From Glycine soja (taxonomy: Eukaryota; Streptophyta; Magnoliopsida; Fabales; Fabaceae): 64,000 nucleotides of DNA. Shown piece by piece: positions 24,110 to 36,685 of the stretch; within the stretch, counting starts at the first letter, position 1, and the number at the start of each line of letters is the position of its first letter. Location of the stretch: assembly GCF_004193775.1 (NCBI RefSeq), contig NC_041012.1, positions 12,421,223 to 12,485,222 on the forward strand. Reading direction: 5' to 3'. The notes under the pieces were generated by a model. It was not told the DNA's origin. It did not search any database and worked only from the letters and a program-made list of their open reading frames with translations. The position numbers and the translations under genes are program-made.

Positions 24110-24262
24110 GGGTTGAGAGTGAAGAGGGAGAGCCGAACACCATCATCTCCATCCATGCCCACTGCAAAACCGCGTTCAAGCCTTCCACTCCCTCGACACC
24201 AACTCCATCTTCGACCCCATCATTTCCGCCCTCGAAAACATCGCCTCGGGGTAAGGGATTGG
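24110..24262 (+). pseudogene. GC-rich captured gene fragment, identity unknown
   Basis: A sudden GC-rich, codon-like stretch in AT-rich surroundings. In one frame it reads FHSLDTNSIFDPIISALENI. Upstream, a neighbouring frame gives HAHCKTAFK, as if one base were lost. It ends at a possible splice donor (GGGGTAAGG). I do not recognise the family. It resembles a first-exon fragment of a host gene, perhaps carried here by a transposon. Confidence 0.4.
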
Positions 24263-24382
24263 GGAGACAATACCCCTACCGACCCGTCCCATTGCCATGT
24301 CTATTTGGTATTGGGTTTGTTGTAAAAGTGAGAAACGATTTCTGGGGTTTTAAACCGCCAAAAATTGTTTGATACGGTTTGA

Positions 24383-24720
24383 TCAATTTGTACACACATT
24401 TTCCCGTCGTTCGTAACTGCCAGGAAATTTAGACATGTCATTTTCCATCATATTTCCGAACTTATTTGTGACAATCTTCATAGTTGAAAATAATTTCTTA
24501 GTTGTGACAGTTGAAATAGGAAGAATTAATACCAAATGAATTAAACGATCAATAAAAAAATAAGTTAAATATGATCCTTGACATAGTTCATAAATTGTTG
24601 ATAAATTTCCCAAAAGGTATTTCAACTTCGTAGAAACTTTGAATGACTGCTCAGAAGCCCTAAGAATAAGGAGTTTCAACTTCATTCATTAGTATCTAGA
24701 TTCATCTATGTTTGTCGATA
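24383..24720 (-). pseudogene. hAT transposase dimerisation-domain remnant
   Basis: The minus strand reads IDRLIHLVLILPISTVTTKK followed by LFSTMKIVTNKFGNMMENDM, matching the C-terminal dimerisation domain of hAT transposases (usual core LPVSTATTERAFSAMK). The canonical E-R before the phenylalanine is changed to KKL. Only about 110 residues remain, so it is a fossil. The probable end of the same element is at 25321-25364. Confidence 0.75.
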
Positions 24721-25320
24721 CCTGAAGAGAGTAGATTTTCTCATAATGCTTTCTACAATCAATCACAAAAAAAAAAAGAAAAAAATACTGAAACAAATCT
24801 AAACTAAACACCATATACATTTTTGAATGTATGTAAAAAGATAATATGTTCTAATTTCTAAACGTTAAACATATTCATGAATATAAAATAAATAATGGGC
24901 ACACGAATTGGGAAAAAATTTACTCTTAACGTTTTTTTTTTCTTCCTTCAAACAATGAGTGCGTGACAATTGAGAAAACAATAGTGCCTGAAGAAGGGAA
25001 GCAATTGGCAAAAAGAAAATTTTGCAGTGGTCTTTGTTATAAACTTGTTTGCAAAATTATAAAAGTTAATAATATCATTTTTAGGTATATCTAATATTTA
25101 GGTTATAAACTTTTTGAATATATTAAAACATAATAATATATTTTAAAAGTTAATAATATCTTTTTAAAGTATATCTAAGATTTACTTTTAAAAAAGAAAG
25201 ATTGACTGCAACAAATTCTCGCTACATATCTTTTAAAAAAATATATTATTATAATTATAAATTTATGATTAACATTAATTTAATTATTTTTTAAATATAT
25301 ATTAGAAACATTTGGAAAGG

Positions 25321-25364
25321 AGGGGGGCTGAAGCCCATGCTTTGCCCCCGTACGTCCGTCACTG
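25321..25364 (-). mobile_element. Probable terminal end of the hAT relic
   Basis: On the minus strand the block begins CAGTGACGGACGTACGGGGG and continues into a C/G-rich CTTCAGCCCCCCT, the style of a plant hAT terminus (CAGTGGCGGAGCC type). It lies 0.6 kb upstream, in the minus sense, of the transposase remnant. The opposite terminus was not located. Confidence 0.5.
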
Positions 25365-28063
25365 CTTAAATACTGTCTACTGCTAGTAATACTTGGATGG
25401 GGTGAGGTTGTTTATGTAAATTTAAAAACAAAAGAAGTAGAAAAGGGAGGTACATTAATAATTAAGGAACAAATATTAAAACATTATTACATTAAAGAAG
25501 CTAATCAATAGATTTATAAAAATCACCCGGCCTCCAATTTACTTATCACGTGTTGGCACATCAAGTTTTAGAATATTTTATTATTTTCTGTCTCTCGGGT
25601 TCACATTCCTCTATTTTGATTTTTTTTTCTTCCATCTGTCTGAGAACCCAGGAATTACTCTATTTTACGTAAAATCTGTAAAGATGAGAGAATAGGATAT
25701 TTTGAGAATATAAAAAAGAAACCAAAAAATAGGGGTTGTAAGAGCATAAGCGGTGTGTGAATAGTGCAAGCTATGAGGCCGTATTAGAAATGGACCAAAA
25801 TTATGTCCATATTAGCAGGTAAACAGTGGTGTCTTCCTAAACACACCTCTTGGTTTGCTAAGTCAGTCCCTTTCTTTTAAAATTGTTATTACCCATTATA
25901 CCCTTTTTTTACACCCCCACTATTTTTGTTTTTATGAAATAAAATCTAATTGTTCAATTCATTCAATTTCAATCTTAGAGGACTAATTTAGAATTTAGCT
26001 CGTAAATAAAGGGATTCATGATTAGTTGTACGGATTAATTCCACATTTGTAGGATGTCGGGGGGTCGTGATGTAAAATAAAAGGCTGAGAGTGAGAGTGA
26101 AGCCTTATATTTGGAACCCCAAAGATTAAAACGAATCCTCGGTGATTCCTTTCTTATCATTGTGTTTGCTCTTTGTTTGAAGACCAATCTTTTAGTAAGA
26201 ACTATGAGCCTATACCATGTGGATAATTTTTTTTCTAATATGGTTTATTTTATATTCAAGGTGAGATTTTGAATTTGATTTACTTAGTTAGAGGACACAA
26301 GTTATTATTACTTATATTAATCGTTGTTGATTAAATAGTTATTCTTATTGTTTCACATAATGACATACTCAAATTATTTTATTTTAAAATTCAAAAGTTT
26401 CTAATTAGAAAAATTCTTGAGAATTTTCAAAAATACTTAAATTTAGCCTGAAAAGGTTAATCAAATGGAATAAGTCATTCTCGCATCTGATAAGTGGCAA
26501 GTTTGAATCCTTATTTATATTATTTATGTGAGGTAAATATAATTATGTTTAAGATATAATTTTTGTTCTCCTATTTTTTAAATATGTAATTTTAGTTCAT
26601 CTATTTTTTAATTGAAATATGTCATTCTTTACTTTTAAAAGGGTGACGATTTTAGTCGCCCATTTTAAATTTTAAATTTCGTCTTCCCTCTTTTAAAAAA
26701 AACATGTAATTTTGGTTATTGTGATTAATTTTAAATGTTAATTGACACATGTCTATTTATTATTCAGGTGACAAATATTTTTTTAAAATTATCTTAATTT
26801 ATTAAAAAAAATGTACATATTCAAGTTTAAAATTAAAAAATGGGACTAAAATAATAAATTTTTACAAAAGTGAGGGACATAATATCTAAGTTAATTTTTT
26901 AAAAAAATTAGAGGACAAAATGTCTCAAAAAAAATAGGGACAATAAAATTATATTTTAACCTATAATTATTTATGTAAGTATTACACCCACGCACACACA
27001 TACAAAATACATATAAAATATATTGTATATGAAATATAAATATTATTTACTTCGATTACACACATAAAGTACTTAAAAAATATATTTTTAATCCATTTGA
27101 ATATTGTTTACTTCAATTAATTGCGTACAAAAAAACTATCATATATTTAATTACTTCAATTAATCAATCAATTACTTCGATTAATCAATTTATGGAGGTA
27201 GACATGTGATACTGAAATATTAAGCAAGTTTAATTTAATTGGTTGAGTAAAAAATGTGGATTATTATAAACTTCTTAGTATATATATTTAATTCTTACAG
27301 ATAAAAAATATTTGATTTGTTGTCAAAAGTCTTATACAAAGTGTTATTACTCCCAAGTGATATCACAGTTAACCATCTACAAAAACTAAATTTTTATAAA
27401 TATTAGAATTATAAAAAAAATATTTTTGTAAGAATAAGTTCAAATTTAATTATATTTAAATATATTAAAATCATATTTAAATCTAGTTTCTATTAGGCAT
27501 GAATAAGGGTGAAAATAAGTTAATTTGAGTGGAGAATATTAGATGTTCAAGCTAGATGTACTTGTGGAAAAAAAAATTACTAAAGTTTAATTTATTTATT
27601 TAAATGAGTCAAATTTAAAGCTTAGGTACGACTTAGTTGAAATTTTCAAAATTTGAAATTGACTTGTTGCTTTATTTACAATTTGTATTATTATTATCAA
27701 ATTTCTTGTTAAATAAAATTTATTTATTTAATATTTAATATACCCCCATGATATAAAGTAAAGTAAAATTTTAAAAATAATTATAATTTTATATGGATAA
27801 AGATCACACATGAACTATTCATGAGGTATTAAATTATCAAATCTAATGTAGCTAAACAACAACGTTAAATGAATATTTGATGTTACAAATGGCTCAGTTT
27901 ATATACATTCCTATGCATGAATCAAGAGTATTCTTTTTCGATATATATGTCTCTTTTAATATTGTATTTTTCTAATACACTAAATAAAAAATCAAACCTA
28001 ATATGTTTAAGGAATCTAATTATATATTAACTATACTATACTATGTATTTTTCTAAAGAAATT

Positions 28064-28106
<43 letters not shown>

Positions 28107-30149
28107 TATTCATATAATTAATACACTCAATACTCCATTTTTCTGTCTCTTTATTTTTAATAAATTACATTCTATTATTCCTACTTTTCTCCTTTTCTCT
28201 TATAAATTGGCACATGAGTTTGAATAGATATTTTTGTTGATTAGATGAGGTTAACAAATCAAATAAAGATGAATGCACCTCCACTACTTTGAGCGATGAT
28301 AAATAAAAAAACTTAAATATATATTTTTATTTTTATAATTTATTTTTTATTTATCTTTTAAATTTTTTATTTTAATCTTTTTAAATTATATTTATTTTAT
28401 TTTTTTTTCTTTAAAATATTTTAGATAGTATTTTTTATTGTTCAAAATATTTTTTTTACTATTCAAAATGTCATCTAAAATACTTTTAAATGAAAAATAA
28501 AACAAACATATTTCATATGAACTAAATCGATTTTTTTAAAGGAATAAAAATGAAAAAAATATTAAATTATAGAAATAAAAATATATTTAAGGAAAAAAAA
28601 TAATTGTTGTATAAGAATATAATGGTGGAACGTGGGGCCCCTATGTTGGATAGAAGTTCGGAAAAGTTGACTATATCCTGGACATCAAATTATGCTTAGA
28701 AATCCTTCCTTCCACGAATGTTGAGGTACACATGAGTTAAAGTGCTCTCGATCGTATAATTGGGGGTGGGGAGCCACCAAAAGGTAAGGACAATTAAGTT
28801 GATGAGGTCTGAAAAAGGAAGTCGTGTAATGTATATAAGAGTCAGATCAATCCACCACTAAATTAAATAAATAATTAAATTCGTCTATAAAAGTATGAAA
28901 TACTAATAAATTTATTTTTAAAAGATAAAAAATTTAAATTTAATTATTAAATGTATAAAAAATACAATAAATTAATCCTGCATTGCATATAATTTAATTA
29001 TAAATGAATTTCTTGATTACAACTTAATGTTAACTTGATCTTTAATAAATATAATTTATTGTTAAATTAGTCTTTAAATATTATAATTTAATGATAAAAT
29101 AATTTTATAAATTTAGTAACAGTATTAATTTATCATATTTTTTATATTCAAAAATTAAATTTATATTTTTTATCTTTTAAGAATTAATATATCACTATAT
29201 TACACTTTTATAAAGATAAATTTCACTATTTATATATAAAAAAATCAACTAAGTTGGTGATCCAGAGGGGCCTGAACTAGTTTCACGAGTTTGGTTAGAC
29301 AATTGAGAGGACTCTCTCTCTTTTGGAAGGGACCCCATCTTGACTCAGCTTGATGGAACATCTTATGCTTTGTCTCATTTTTTTTTTCTTTATACTTTCT
29401 AGAGTATTTGTGCTGTCTCCCTTATTCTTTTCTTTTCTCTCTTTAGTTTGGTTTCCCTACGAAAAGATTGGTGGGATATTTGTGGCTGATCTCAACTCCA
29501 GTTCCCCCCTATCTCCTGCTTGTTTTATCCTTGATTTTTATGCTTTCTATCTTTTCCTTTTTCACTTGGCTTCTTTCCCATTCAAAGCATCTATGTAGAA
29601 CTTCATAATATTGTATCATAATGCTAACCAATTTATTAACGTGGTTGGAAGATTAAAGCTTAAATCCTCTCTAAAAAGAAATTATAGGATAATATTGAAT
29701 TTTTTACATATGACATGATTATTTGTTGGAATCGTAAATAATATAATGATTCTGGATCCTTTAATAATTTCTTAACTAAAGAAGATATCTATGTTTAACA
29801 TCTAACTTTATCTCAAGATTATTTTTAAAAGATATTTGTAAAAAACTAATTTTGTTTTAATCATTTAATGTTAGTGGTTAGTTTTTATTAAAATATTAGT
29901 GAAAAGAATTTGAATTTACGCTTCATCCTCCTTCTTGGTTCAATTCTTAAAACTTCGTTTCTCAACCACAAAATTAACTTTATAACTCCTATTATTTCAT
30001 TATAAAGATATAGATTCAAATTTTATTATAATTATTGTAAAGAATTATTTTAACAATAATACTTTTCTCATCAAATTAACATAGCCATTATATTGTAAAT
30101 ATTTATTTTATGGGTCTTACCCACCACATTTTAATCGAATCATATCTAT
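25365..30149. other. Long AT-rich intergenic region without recognisable genes
   Basis: Both strands carry mostly short frames. A TA microsatellite is at 28072-28102. Legume 'TTTTAGTC' style repeats occur at 26570-26960. An 82-codon frame at 29350-29598 is low-complexity Phe/Leu-rich and matches nothing I know. A promoter-like GC patch at about 28620-28820 has no coding next to it. Confidence 0.5.
28072..28102. repeat. TA dinucleotide microsatellite
   Basis: About 15 uninterrupted TA units in the AT-rich intergenic region. Confidence 0.9.
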
Positions 30150-31694
30150 AGACTAGGAAAGTTTTTGGGATATATGTTGACTAAAAGAGGAATAGAAGTG
30201 AATCGCAACAAATGTAGGGCCATCTTAAAGATGAGGAATCCTAAGACCCTGAAGGAAACTCAACATTTAGCTATGAACCTTGTCAACGCCACTATAGGCG
30301 AATAACGATGTTGACAAGGTTCATATCTAAATCTCTCCAACATGCATTGCCTTTCTTCAAGCTCAAAAGAAAGGGCACCAAGTTGAAATGGGATGAGAAA
30401 TGTGAAGCAACTTTCCAAAAAGTGAAAGAAAAGTTACCGTCACCACCTATGCTCGTAAGGCTAGAAGTTGGCGAAACACTTTATCTTTATCTCGTTGTGG
30501 CAAACAAGGCAATAAGTGTTGCCTTGAGTCCGAGAAACATGTGAACACCAGAGGTCGATCTACATCATGAGTATTACACTCCAAGGGGTTGAGCACATGC
30601 ACCCAAAAGTTGAATAGGTGGTTTTTGCTCTAATAACAACAACAAGGAGGCTAAGACAATATTTCCAATAGCATCAGATAGTGGTGCAGACCAACCAACC
30701 CATCTGAAAAATCTTGTATCGACCTGACTTAGCTGGAATGATGGTTGCATGGACCATTGAGTTTTCAGAGCATGACATTCTTTTTTAGCCTTGACAAGTA
30801 ATTAAAGCGCAAGCTTTGGCCGATTTCATTGCCAAGTTAACCTCAGAATGCCCAGAAGGTGACAAAGTATGGACGATATATGTAGATGGATCTTCCCACA
30901 AGAAATGAAGTGGTGCTATAGTTCTCTTGGAATCCTTGTACGGGTTGATCATTGAGCAAGCATTGACTTTTGCTTTCCCAACAACCAACAACCAAGCGGA
31001 GTATGAAGCTTGTATTTCCAGAATGCGGTTAGAAGAAGGCCTAGGTGCAAAAAAGATAAAGGTAATAAGCAACTCCAATCAATGGAGAATGCCAAACCAA
31101 GGATGATCTCCTACAGAAATATCTAGCAAAATCCAAGGAATTGGAATCTAAATTTGAGTCAGCTGAGTTCATGGATATACTCTGAGGAAAGAACATAAGA
31201 GTCGATATACTATCTTAGTTGGAAAGTACACAAATTTCAGGGAACAACAAAATGGTAATACAACAAACCCTTCGTGAGCTAAATCACGTCTTGGCGGTGT
31301 CAAGTCAATAGAGTTGGATGAATCCAATTGCAACATATCTCGTGGATGGGAAGTTACCCTCAGACAACAAGAAAGCCAGGAAATTACAAATGATGACAGT
31401 AAAATATTGAATTAATAACACTCAACTTTACAAAAAGAAGGTATTCTCAACAACTACTAAAATGCTTGTTTCCTTTTGAGCAAGCTTGCATACTGGCAGA
31501 AGTTCACTAGGGAAGCTGTGGACATCACTTGGGTGGAAAGTCTTTGGTCAGAAAAGCATTAAGAGTGGGATACTATTGGCTAATGATAAAAAATGCCCTG
31601 AATTATGTCAAAAAGTGTGACAAATGTCAGAGATGCTAAGACTTGCATAATGTTTTCACAAATAAGTTACAAGTTATGAATTCTCCTTGGTCTT
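30150..31694 (+). pseudogene. Ty3/gypsy (Tat-type) pol relic: RT end, RNase H, integrase zinc finger
   Basis: Coding begins abruptly with KFLGYMLTKRGIEVNRNKC, the end of a gypsy RT, so gag, protease and most of RT are missing. Next are FISKSLQHALPFFKLKRKG (30315-30372) and RNase H with IKAQALADFIAKLTSECPEG, WTIYVDGSSHKK and NNQAEYEACISRMRLEEGLG (30790-31050). KNALNYVKKCDKCQRC is the integrase HHCC finger region. QALADFI and NNQAEYEA are typical of the Tat lineage. Stops are frequent (30301-30303, 30786-30788, 30906-30908). It is interrupted at about 31695 by a 1-kb insertion, after which integrase resumes at about 32719. Confidence 0.85.
30273..30324. repeat. 15-bp inverted repeat inside the RT relic
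   Basis: ATGAACCTTGTCAAC (30273-30287) and its exact reverse complement (30310-30324) flank 22 bases. In related elements this place is plain coding (QHLTGRL...TRFISKS), so one arm looks like a local inverted copy that replaced native sequence. Confidence 0.85.
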
Positions 31695-32718
31695 TCTTAA
31701 CGCAATCCTACCCTGCAAGAGCATTGGATAGAAGACTCTAAGAAGATTGAGCCAGAGATGTAGGAGAAGGTCCTAGGGTTCTCATGAGCCTTAGGGTAGA
31801 TTTTGGGCCCATGGGCTAAGTATGAATCCACTTTTCTTTGTAAATATTAGAATAGGTTTTCCTTCTTTTGGGCCTTGTATTTTGGCCATTTTAGGTTTGT
31901 AGGGTACCCTACAAATTAAGAACACTCTACCCTACGAGTTAAGGGTACCTTAGTAGTATAGGGTTTTAGCCTTGTATTTCAGGGCATTTTGAGTAGTCTT
32001 TGTAGTAGGGACTTTTTTGTATTTTCATGTATTTTGGCATGGGGTGAGCTTAGCTATTGAATGGGTGTGTGTAATTTCCCCCCCTTAGCTTCTCAAGGAA
32101 TATGCTAAGATGCCTTTGGCATATTCTTGGAATATTCTTGTGGCATATTCCTTTCTCATGTGCTAGAGTCACATCTTCCATTCTTGTGGCATTTAAAGGA
32201 AATATGCTAAGATGCCTTTGGCATATCCTTGGAATATGCTAAGATGCCTTTGACATATCCTTGGAATATTCCTCTTATATTCACATGAAATGAAAATGAA
32301 ATTCACAAACAAAGTGAATTTCATTTAGTTAGTGACCTATGCTATAAATAGAAACATGTGTAATACTTGTCACAACTTTGATGAATGAGAGTTTTGTGAG
32401 TCACACTTCAAAGTTCAACTTTTCTCCCTTTCTTCCTTCAATTTTCCATGCCACTTTCTCTCTCTCTCCCTTATTCTCTTCCTCCATTGAAGCTTCCTCT
32501 CTAAGTTTCTTATCCAAGGTATTCTTTTGGTGGTGAAGCTTTTCCTTTCATGGCTTATTCCCTAGTGGATGACGCCTTCTCTCACCTTTTCTCCTTTATC
32601 TTTTGCTGCAACTCCATGGCTGAAAATCACCATTGAAGGACCTCATTGAAGCCCAAAGATCCAACCTCCACAGAAGCTTCTCAAGCAAGCTTCCATCATT
32701 TCTCTTGGTGAGGGATCA
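31695..32718. mobile_element. 1-kb LTR-like insertion splitting the gypsy integrase
   Basis: The integrase stops after NSPWSFL and resumes with ILGLFH, then AMGLVNYLIVVIDYFTKW, about 1 kb later. The intervening DNA has no coding. It has TATAAATAG at about 32343, a pyrimidine-rich region after it, and three copies of GGAATATGCTAAGATGCCTT (about 32097, 32199 and 32232). This looks like a solo LTR, but I could not fix its termini or a target duplication. The boundaries are approximate. Confidence 0.5.
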
Positions 32719-33550
32719 AGATTTTAGGTCTTTTCCACTAGGCAATGGGTTTGGTCAACTACCTCATTGTTGTCATCGATTACTTTACTAAATGGATAAA
32801 AAATGAGTCATTGGCCAAAACCACATAAAAGAATGCCGATAATTTTGCATACCAACAAACAATCTATTGATTTAGGATTCCAGATATTATAGTCACGGGA
32901 AATGTAACTCAATTTTTGAGGAAAAGGTTTAATTAGTGGCTAGAAGGTTTTGAAGATAAGGCATGAGTTTTCCTCTATTGAGGACCCAAAAACAAATGGG
33001 TTAGTCAAAGCTGTGATAGAGTAATTTTGAGAGGAATAAGAAAAAGGTTGGATTCTACTAAAGGATGTTTGGTCATGCAGCTCCCACTTGCTCTATGGGC
33101 TTACAAAACAATCCCACATTCTATGATTGAAGAGTCTCTATTTAGGCTAGCATATGGGATAAAAGCCATGATTCTTGTTAAAATAGGAGAACCTTTGTGG
33201 AGAGTGCTCAATTATGATCACGGGGACAATGAGAGTAACATTAGGCTCTAATTGGATTTAGCTAAAGAAATAAGGGAAATGGCATGCATAAGAGAAGCTT
33301 AATTGAAAAGGAGGATAGATGCCAAATATAATAAGCAAGTTACTTCGAGAATCTTCTTAGAAGGAGATTTAGTTCTTAGAAGGGAAAATTTCGGCAAAAA
33401 GAATGCCAAGGATGGAAAAATGATTGAAAATTATGAGGTCCTTATCGCATAGTCTTTGAGTCAGGAGGAGGCACATATTCACTTAAAACTTTTTCAAGGA
33501 AGTTAATTCCATGAACTTGGAACATGATGAATCTGTAGAAGTATTATAGT
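32719..33550 (+). pseudogene. Ty3/gypsy integrase relic (core and C-terminus)
   Basis: Continuation of the pol relic: GLVNYLIVVIDYFTKWI (first catalytic Asp region), FRIPDIIVTGNVTQF (second Asp replaced by Asn), then LPLALWAYKTIPHSMIEESL and FRLAYGIKAMILVKIGEPL. The C-terminal region has IREMACIREA, RIDAKYNKQVTSRIFLEGDL and VLRRENFGKKNAKDGKM. Multiple stops. It ends about 140 bp before the 71-bp tandem array. Confidence 0.85.
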
Positions 33551-33691
33551 TGAGTAAAAAGATTTCCTTTTCAATACACTTTTTTTGCAACTTTTAGATG
33601 AGAATAGGCTTTATAAAAGCCAGTTGTGTATGATCATTATGATACTACCATCATTTAACAAAACTTTTGTGTCAAAAGCTAGTCCAGTAAG

Positions 33692-34170
33692 AACGACAAG
33701 TCTCGCGGTTACCACCTTAGTTGGTAGCTTTGAAAGATCGACCACCATAGTTGGTCGACAAAGCAACAAGACTCATGGCTACCACCCTTAGTTAGAAGCC
33801 TTAAAAGGTCGACCATAATAGTTGGTCAAAAGAACAATGAGCCTTGCGGCTACCACCCTTAGTTGGTAGCTTCGAAAGGCCGAGCACCATAGTTGGTTAG
33901 CAGAATGACGAGCCTTGCAGCTACCACCCTTAGTTTGTAGCTTCGAAAGGTTGACCAACATAGTTGGTCGGCAAAACGATGAGATTTATCACCCATAGTT
34001 GGTAGCTTCGAAAGGCCAACCAACATAGTTGGACGATGAAACAACAATACTCGTGACTACCACCCTTAGTTGGTAGCTTCAAAAGGTCGACCAACATAGA
34101 TGGACGACAAAATGACAAGACTCGTGGCTACCACTATTAGTTAGTAGCTTCGTAAGGTCAACCACCATTA
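33692..34170 (+). repeat. 71-bp tandem array, about 7 copies
   Basis: The phrase ACCACCCTTAGTTGGTAGCT recurs at 33711, 33781, 33852, 33923, about 33988, 34059 and 34130, a period of 70-71 bp. Each unit also carries GAAAGG(T/C)CGACCA and CATAGTTGGTCG. Copies differ at several positions. It directly follows the gypsy integrase, the position where Tat/Ogre-type elements carry tandem repeats in their 3' untranslated region. Confidence 0.93.
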
Positions 34171-35939
34171 CCTACAAAATTCATATATAGCTCAAGGACG
34201 AGGTTAAAATACAAGTTTCAGAAATAAATATCTCTTAAAATAAATCTTCATTTTAGAAGGCAAGTTACAAAGTAAAATATGGATAATAAGCTATATGTCT
34301 TGAAATATGTGACACCTCAACACAAAGCATTACACACAAAATTTCTTTGCATAAAAAGAAAGGAGAAGATGCATATGGAAAAGGTTGACACCAAGCAAGA
34401 GTTTGGACAAAAATATCCCTCCATAAAGAGAGAGAGCATGGATGGATCACGACTAGGCCAAAAGAGAAAAGGCATCTTTGACAACTCGTCTCCTATGGTA
34501 GGCTATGTAATGTTCTAGTTGCAGGGTCTTCAACAACTGAAAGTTGAAGACCGAATTGGTCAATAAGCCAAAACTATCACACCCCAAGAAAACCCGAAGG
34601 AAAAAGGAAAATAAATGAAACTATCACACCCCAAGATTAGACAAAGGTTGTTTGTCCAATCTTCAAGCCATTCACAAAGGATGTATCTGAAGTCATAATC
34701 TCGTTGGATTTAGAAGATGATGCAACCACGAGTCGAGCGGAAGCCTTAGGCAGTTGGCCCATTAAAGAGTAGGGATGCGAGCTAAAAAGTCCTAACCGCC
34801 AAATAGAAACAAGAAAGCCTTCGGGAGTCAAATCTCACCGAGTTGGTATCATGGAAGCACAAACACAAGGGCACCTCTAGTGTTTACTCCAACAAGTGTC
34901 ATTTGAGCACGTAGGATGAAGGAATCTAAGCGTTTGTGGGAGCCCACAACAAGTTATGGGACCGATTTGGCTATGGTGTTCTCATAAGGAACAACTCGGC
35001 CCCTGGTTCCCCGTCAGTTAACCAAGATACCCTAAGAACTTTAATATAGTACAAACATCTATTAATCAAGTAACCCCAAATACTGATAAGGTTTTTCAGG
35101 TTTTCTTGATTAATTTATGCTAGTAAAACATTAAGAAGCGAGTACCAAATGAGATCAACAAACAGAAAAAAGAATGATTGTCTACACAGTCAAGGTTGCC
35201 TCGGTGGGCTTCGATTAAGGCCACTAGGGACAAGTCCACGAACATCTATTCAAAATAGAAGAGGAGTTGATTGGAAAAGAGCACAAGTCCACAAACATCT
35301 ATTCAAAATACCCTAAGGGAATGTGGAGTAAAATAAAGAAAAGGGTCAAGGTTATGGTGAAAATCCCCATCATCCATTCAAGCACCCTAAGCTTATGGAA
35401 CATAAACGCCAAGAACATTAGGATTTCATTAAGTTTAGGGTACATGGAATAAATGATGAAGGAGGAAGCACCAAGATAAGATATGCCTCTTAGTGAGATA
35501 ACAAAGAGGGTTACTTATATTTGTGAGTCACACCTAACACCTAAAAAGCACGACCAATAGAATTGCAGCAACAATAAAGGGCTTTAATGACTAAGTGAAA
35601 ACAGATATATGCAACAAGTGTGGATTCACAATAAATGAGAAGTTTGAAATTTTGTAACAAAAATGTGTGACCTTTGTGTAAATAAGTTACAAGCAATAAA
35701 TGTGGTGGGGCTGAGACACAAACACCTATGATTCAATAACAAACATAAATGAGTATTCAATAGGCCTACAAAGGAAGAAGCAAGAAGTGCTTATAAATGA
35801 TTCATGGAAAAAAACAAAAATACTTATAAAGACTATCAAAACAGATGGTGTTCAACAAAAGTGATTATATAATTCAAACAAGTAAAAGGAAATGGAAACT
35901 TAAAGAAATAAATTGTTTAGGAAATCAATACAAAGTAAA
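34171..35939. other. Untranslated or decayed part of the gypsy element
   Basis: No recognisable coding. A phrase AAGTCCACGAACATCTATTC occurs at about 35233 and again, with one change, at about 35286. CTATCACACCCCAAGA repeats near 34576 and 34621. Likely the interval between the 3' tandem array and the antisense ORF. Confidence 0.4.
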
Positions 35940-36680
35940 TCGGCATCTTAACCCTTCAAAATCTCATTCAACAATGACAATATTCTCCATATCAATTGCT
36001 TTGTCGTGATGAAGGACATTCTTAGTAGTGGGAACATTTGTGTTGCCAAGTTGTTCCTTGTAGGCCTTATCTTTATCAACATTTTTGTCAGAAAAAAGGC
36101 ATACATAATTCTCGGCTTGGTTGACATATTCATTTCTCGACCCTTGTGGTTTTTCTCCGAGACGAGGAGCTTCTTCTTCCTTTGAGTCTAAAGAATACTT
36201 ATCGGTCTTTGGCTCTATCTCAACCCAATTACTACCATCGTATTGATAAGTGGTAAAGATTTCAACAGAATCTATTCTACTGCCCTTCTAGATTCCCAGC
36301 TAATCCAACAAGAAGAAAATATTTGATCCTGGCAAGTATCTTGGTTTAGGTGTGGCTACTTAAACCTGCATTTGGCAGTTTCACAACACCAATAACATGA
36401 GTACCTTTAATTTAATCTTTCTGGGCATTGCCATGCCTGGACTTCTCGGAAGGAGAAGGAACTTTAACTTGAGCCTTTTTTATGTTGACCTCAGGGTTCT
36501 TCTCTTCCTTAGATTGCACCTTCGAAATGGGAGCATTCTTGGGATTGGTAAACTCGGGATCGAGTAGCTTCTTGTCCCGTTTCCTCTTCTTATCAATCTT
36601 GGGACTGGGTAGCTTTCCCTTTCTTCAAGGCAGCAAAATGATCTCTTGCATCCATAAATTCTTTTGAAAAAGAAAAAAGC
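35940..36680 (-). pseudogene. Antisense ORF of the gypsy element, C-terminal piece
   Basis: On the minus strand, directly after the copia insertion at 36686-48605, the sequence reads FMDARDHFAALKKGKATQSQD. A Lys/Ser/Pro-rich tail follows in shifted frames (AQVKVPSPSEKSRHGNAQKD, GSNWVEIEPKTDKYSLDSKE), ending near 35948. It is colinear with the pieces at 48606-49130 and 58191-59442. I have no functional assignment for this part. Confidence 0.45.
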
Positions 36681-36685
36681 AATAC

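Noticed and set aside
29350..29598. 82-codon Phe/Leu-rich + strand frame that looks like a membrane protein
   Set aside because: It is a T-rich low-complexity frame with no paired gene features; hydrophobicity here follows base composition.
33692..34170. 71-bp array considered as a coding repeat protein (short minus-strand frames exist)
   Set aside because: Unit length is not a multiple of three, so frames change between units, and stops interrupt them.
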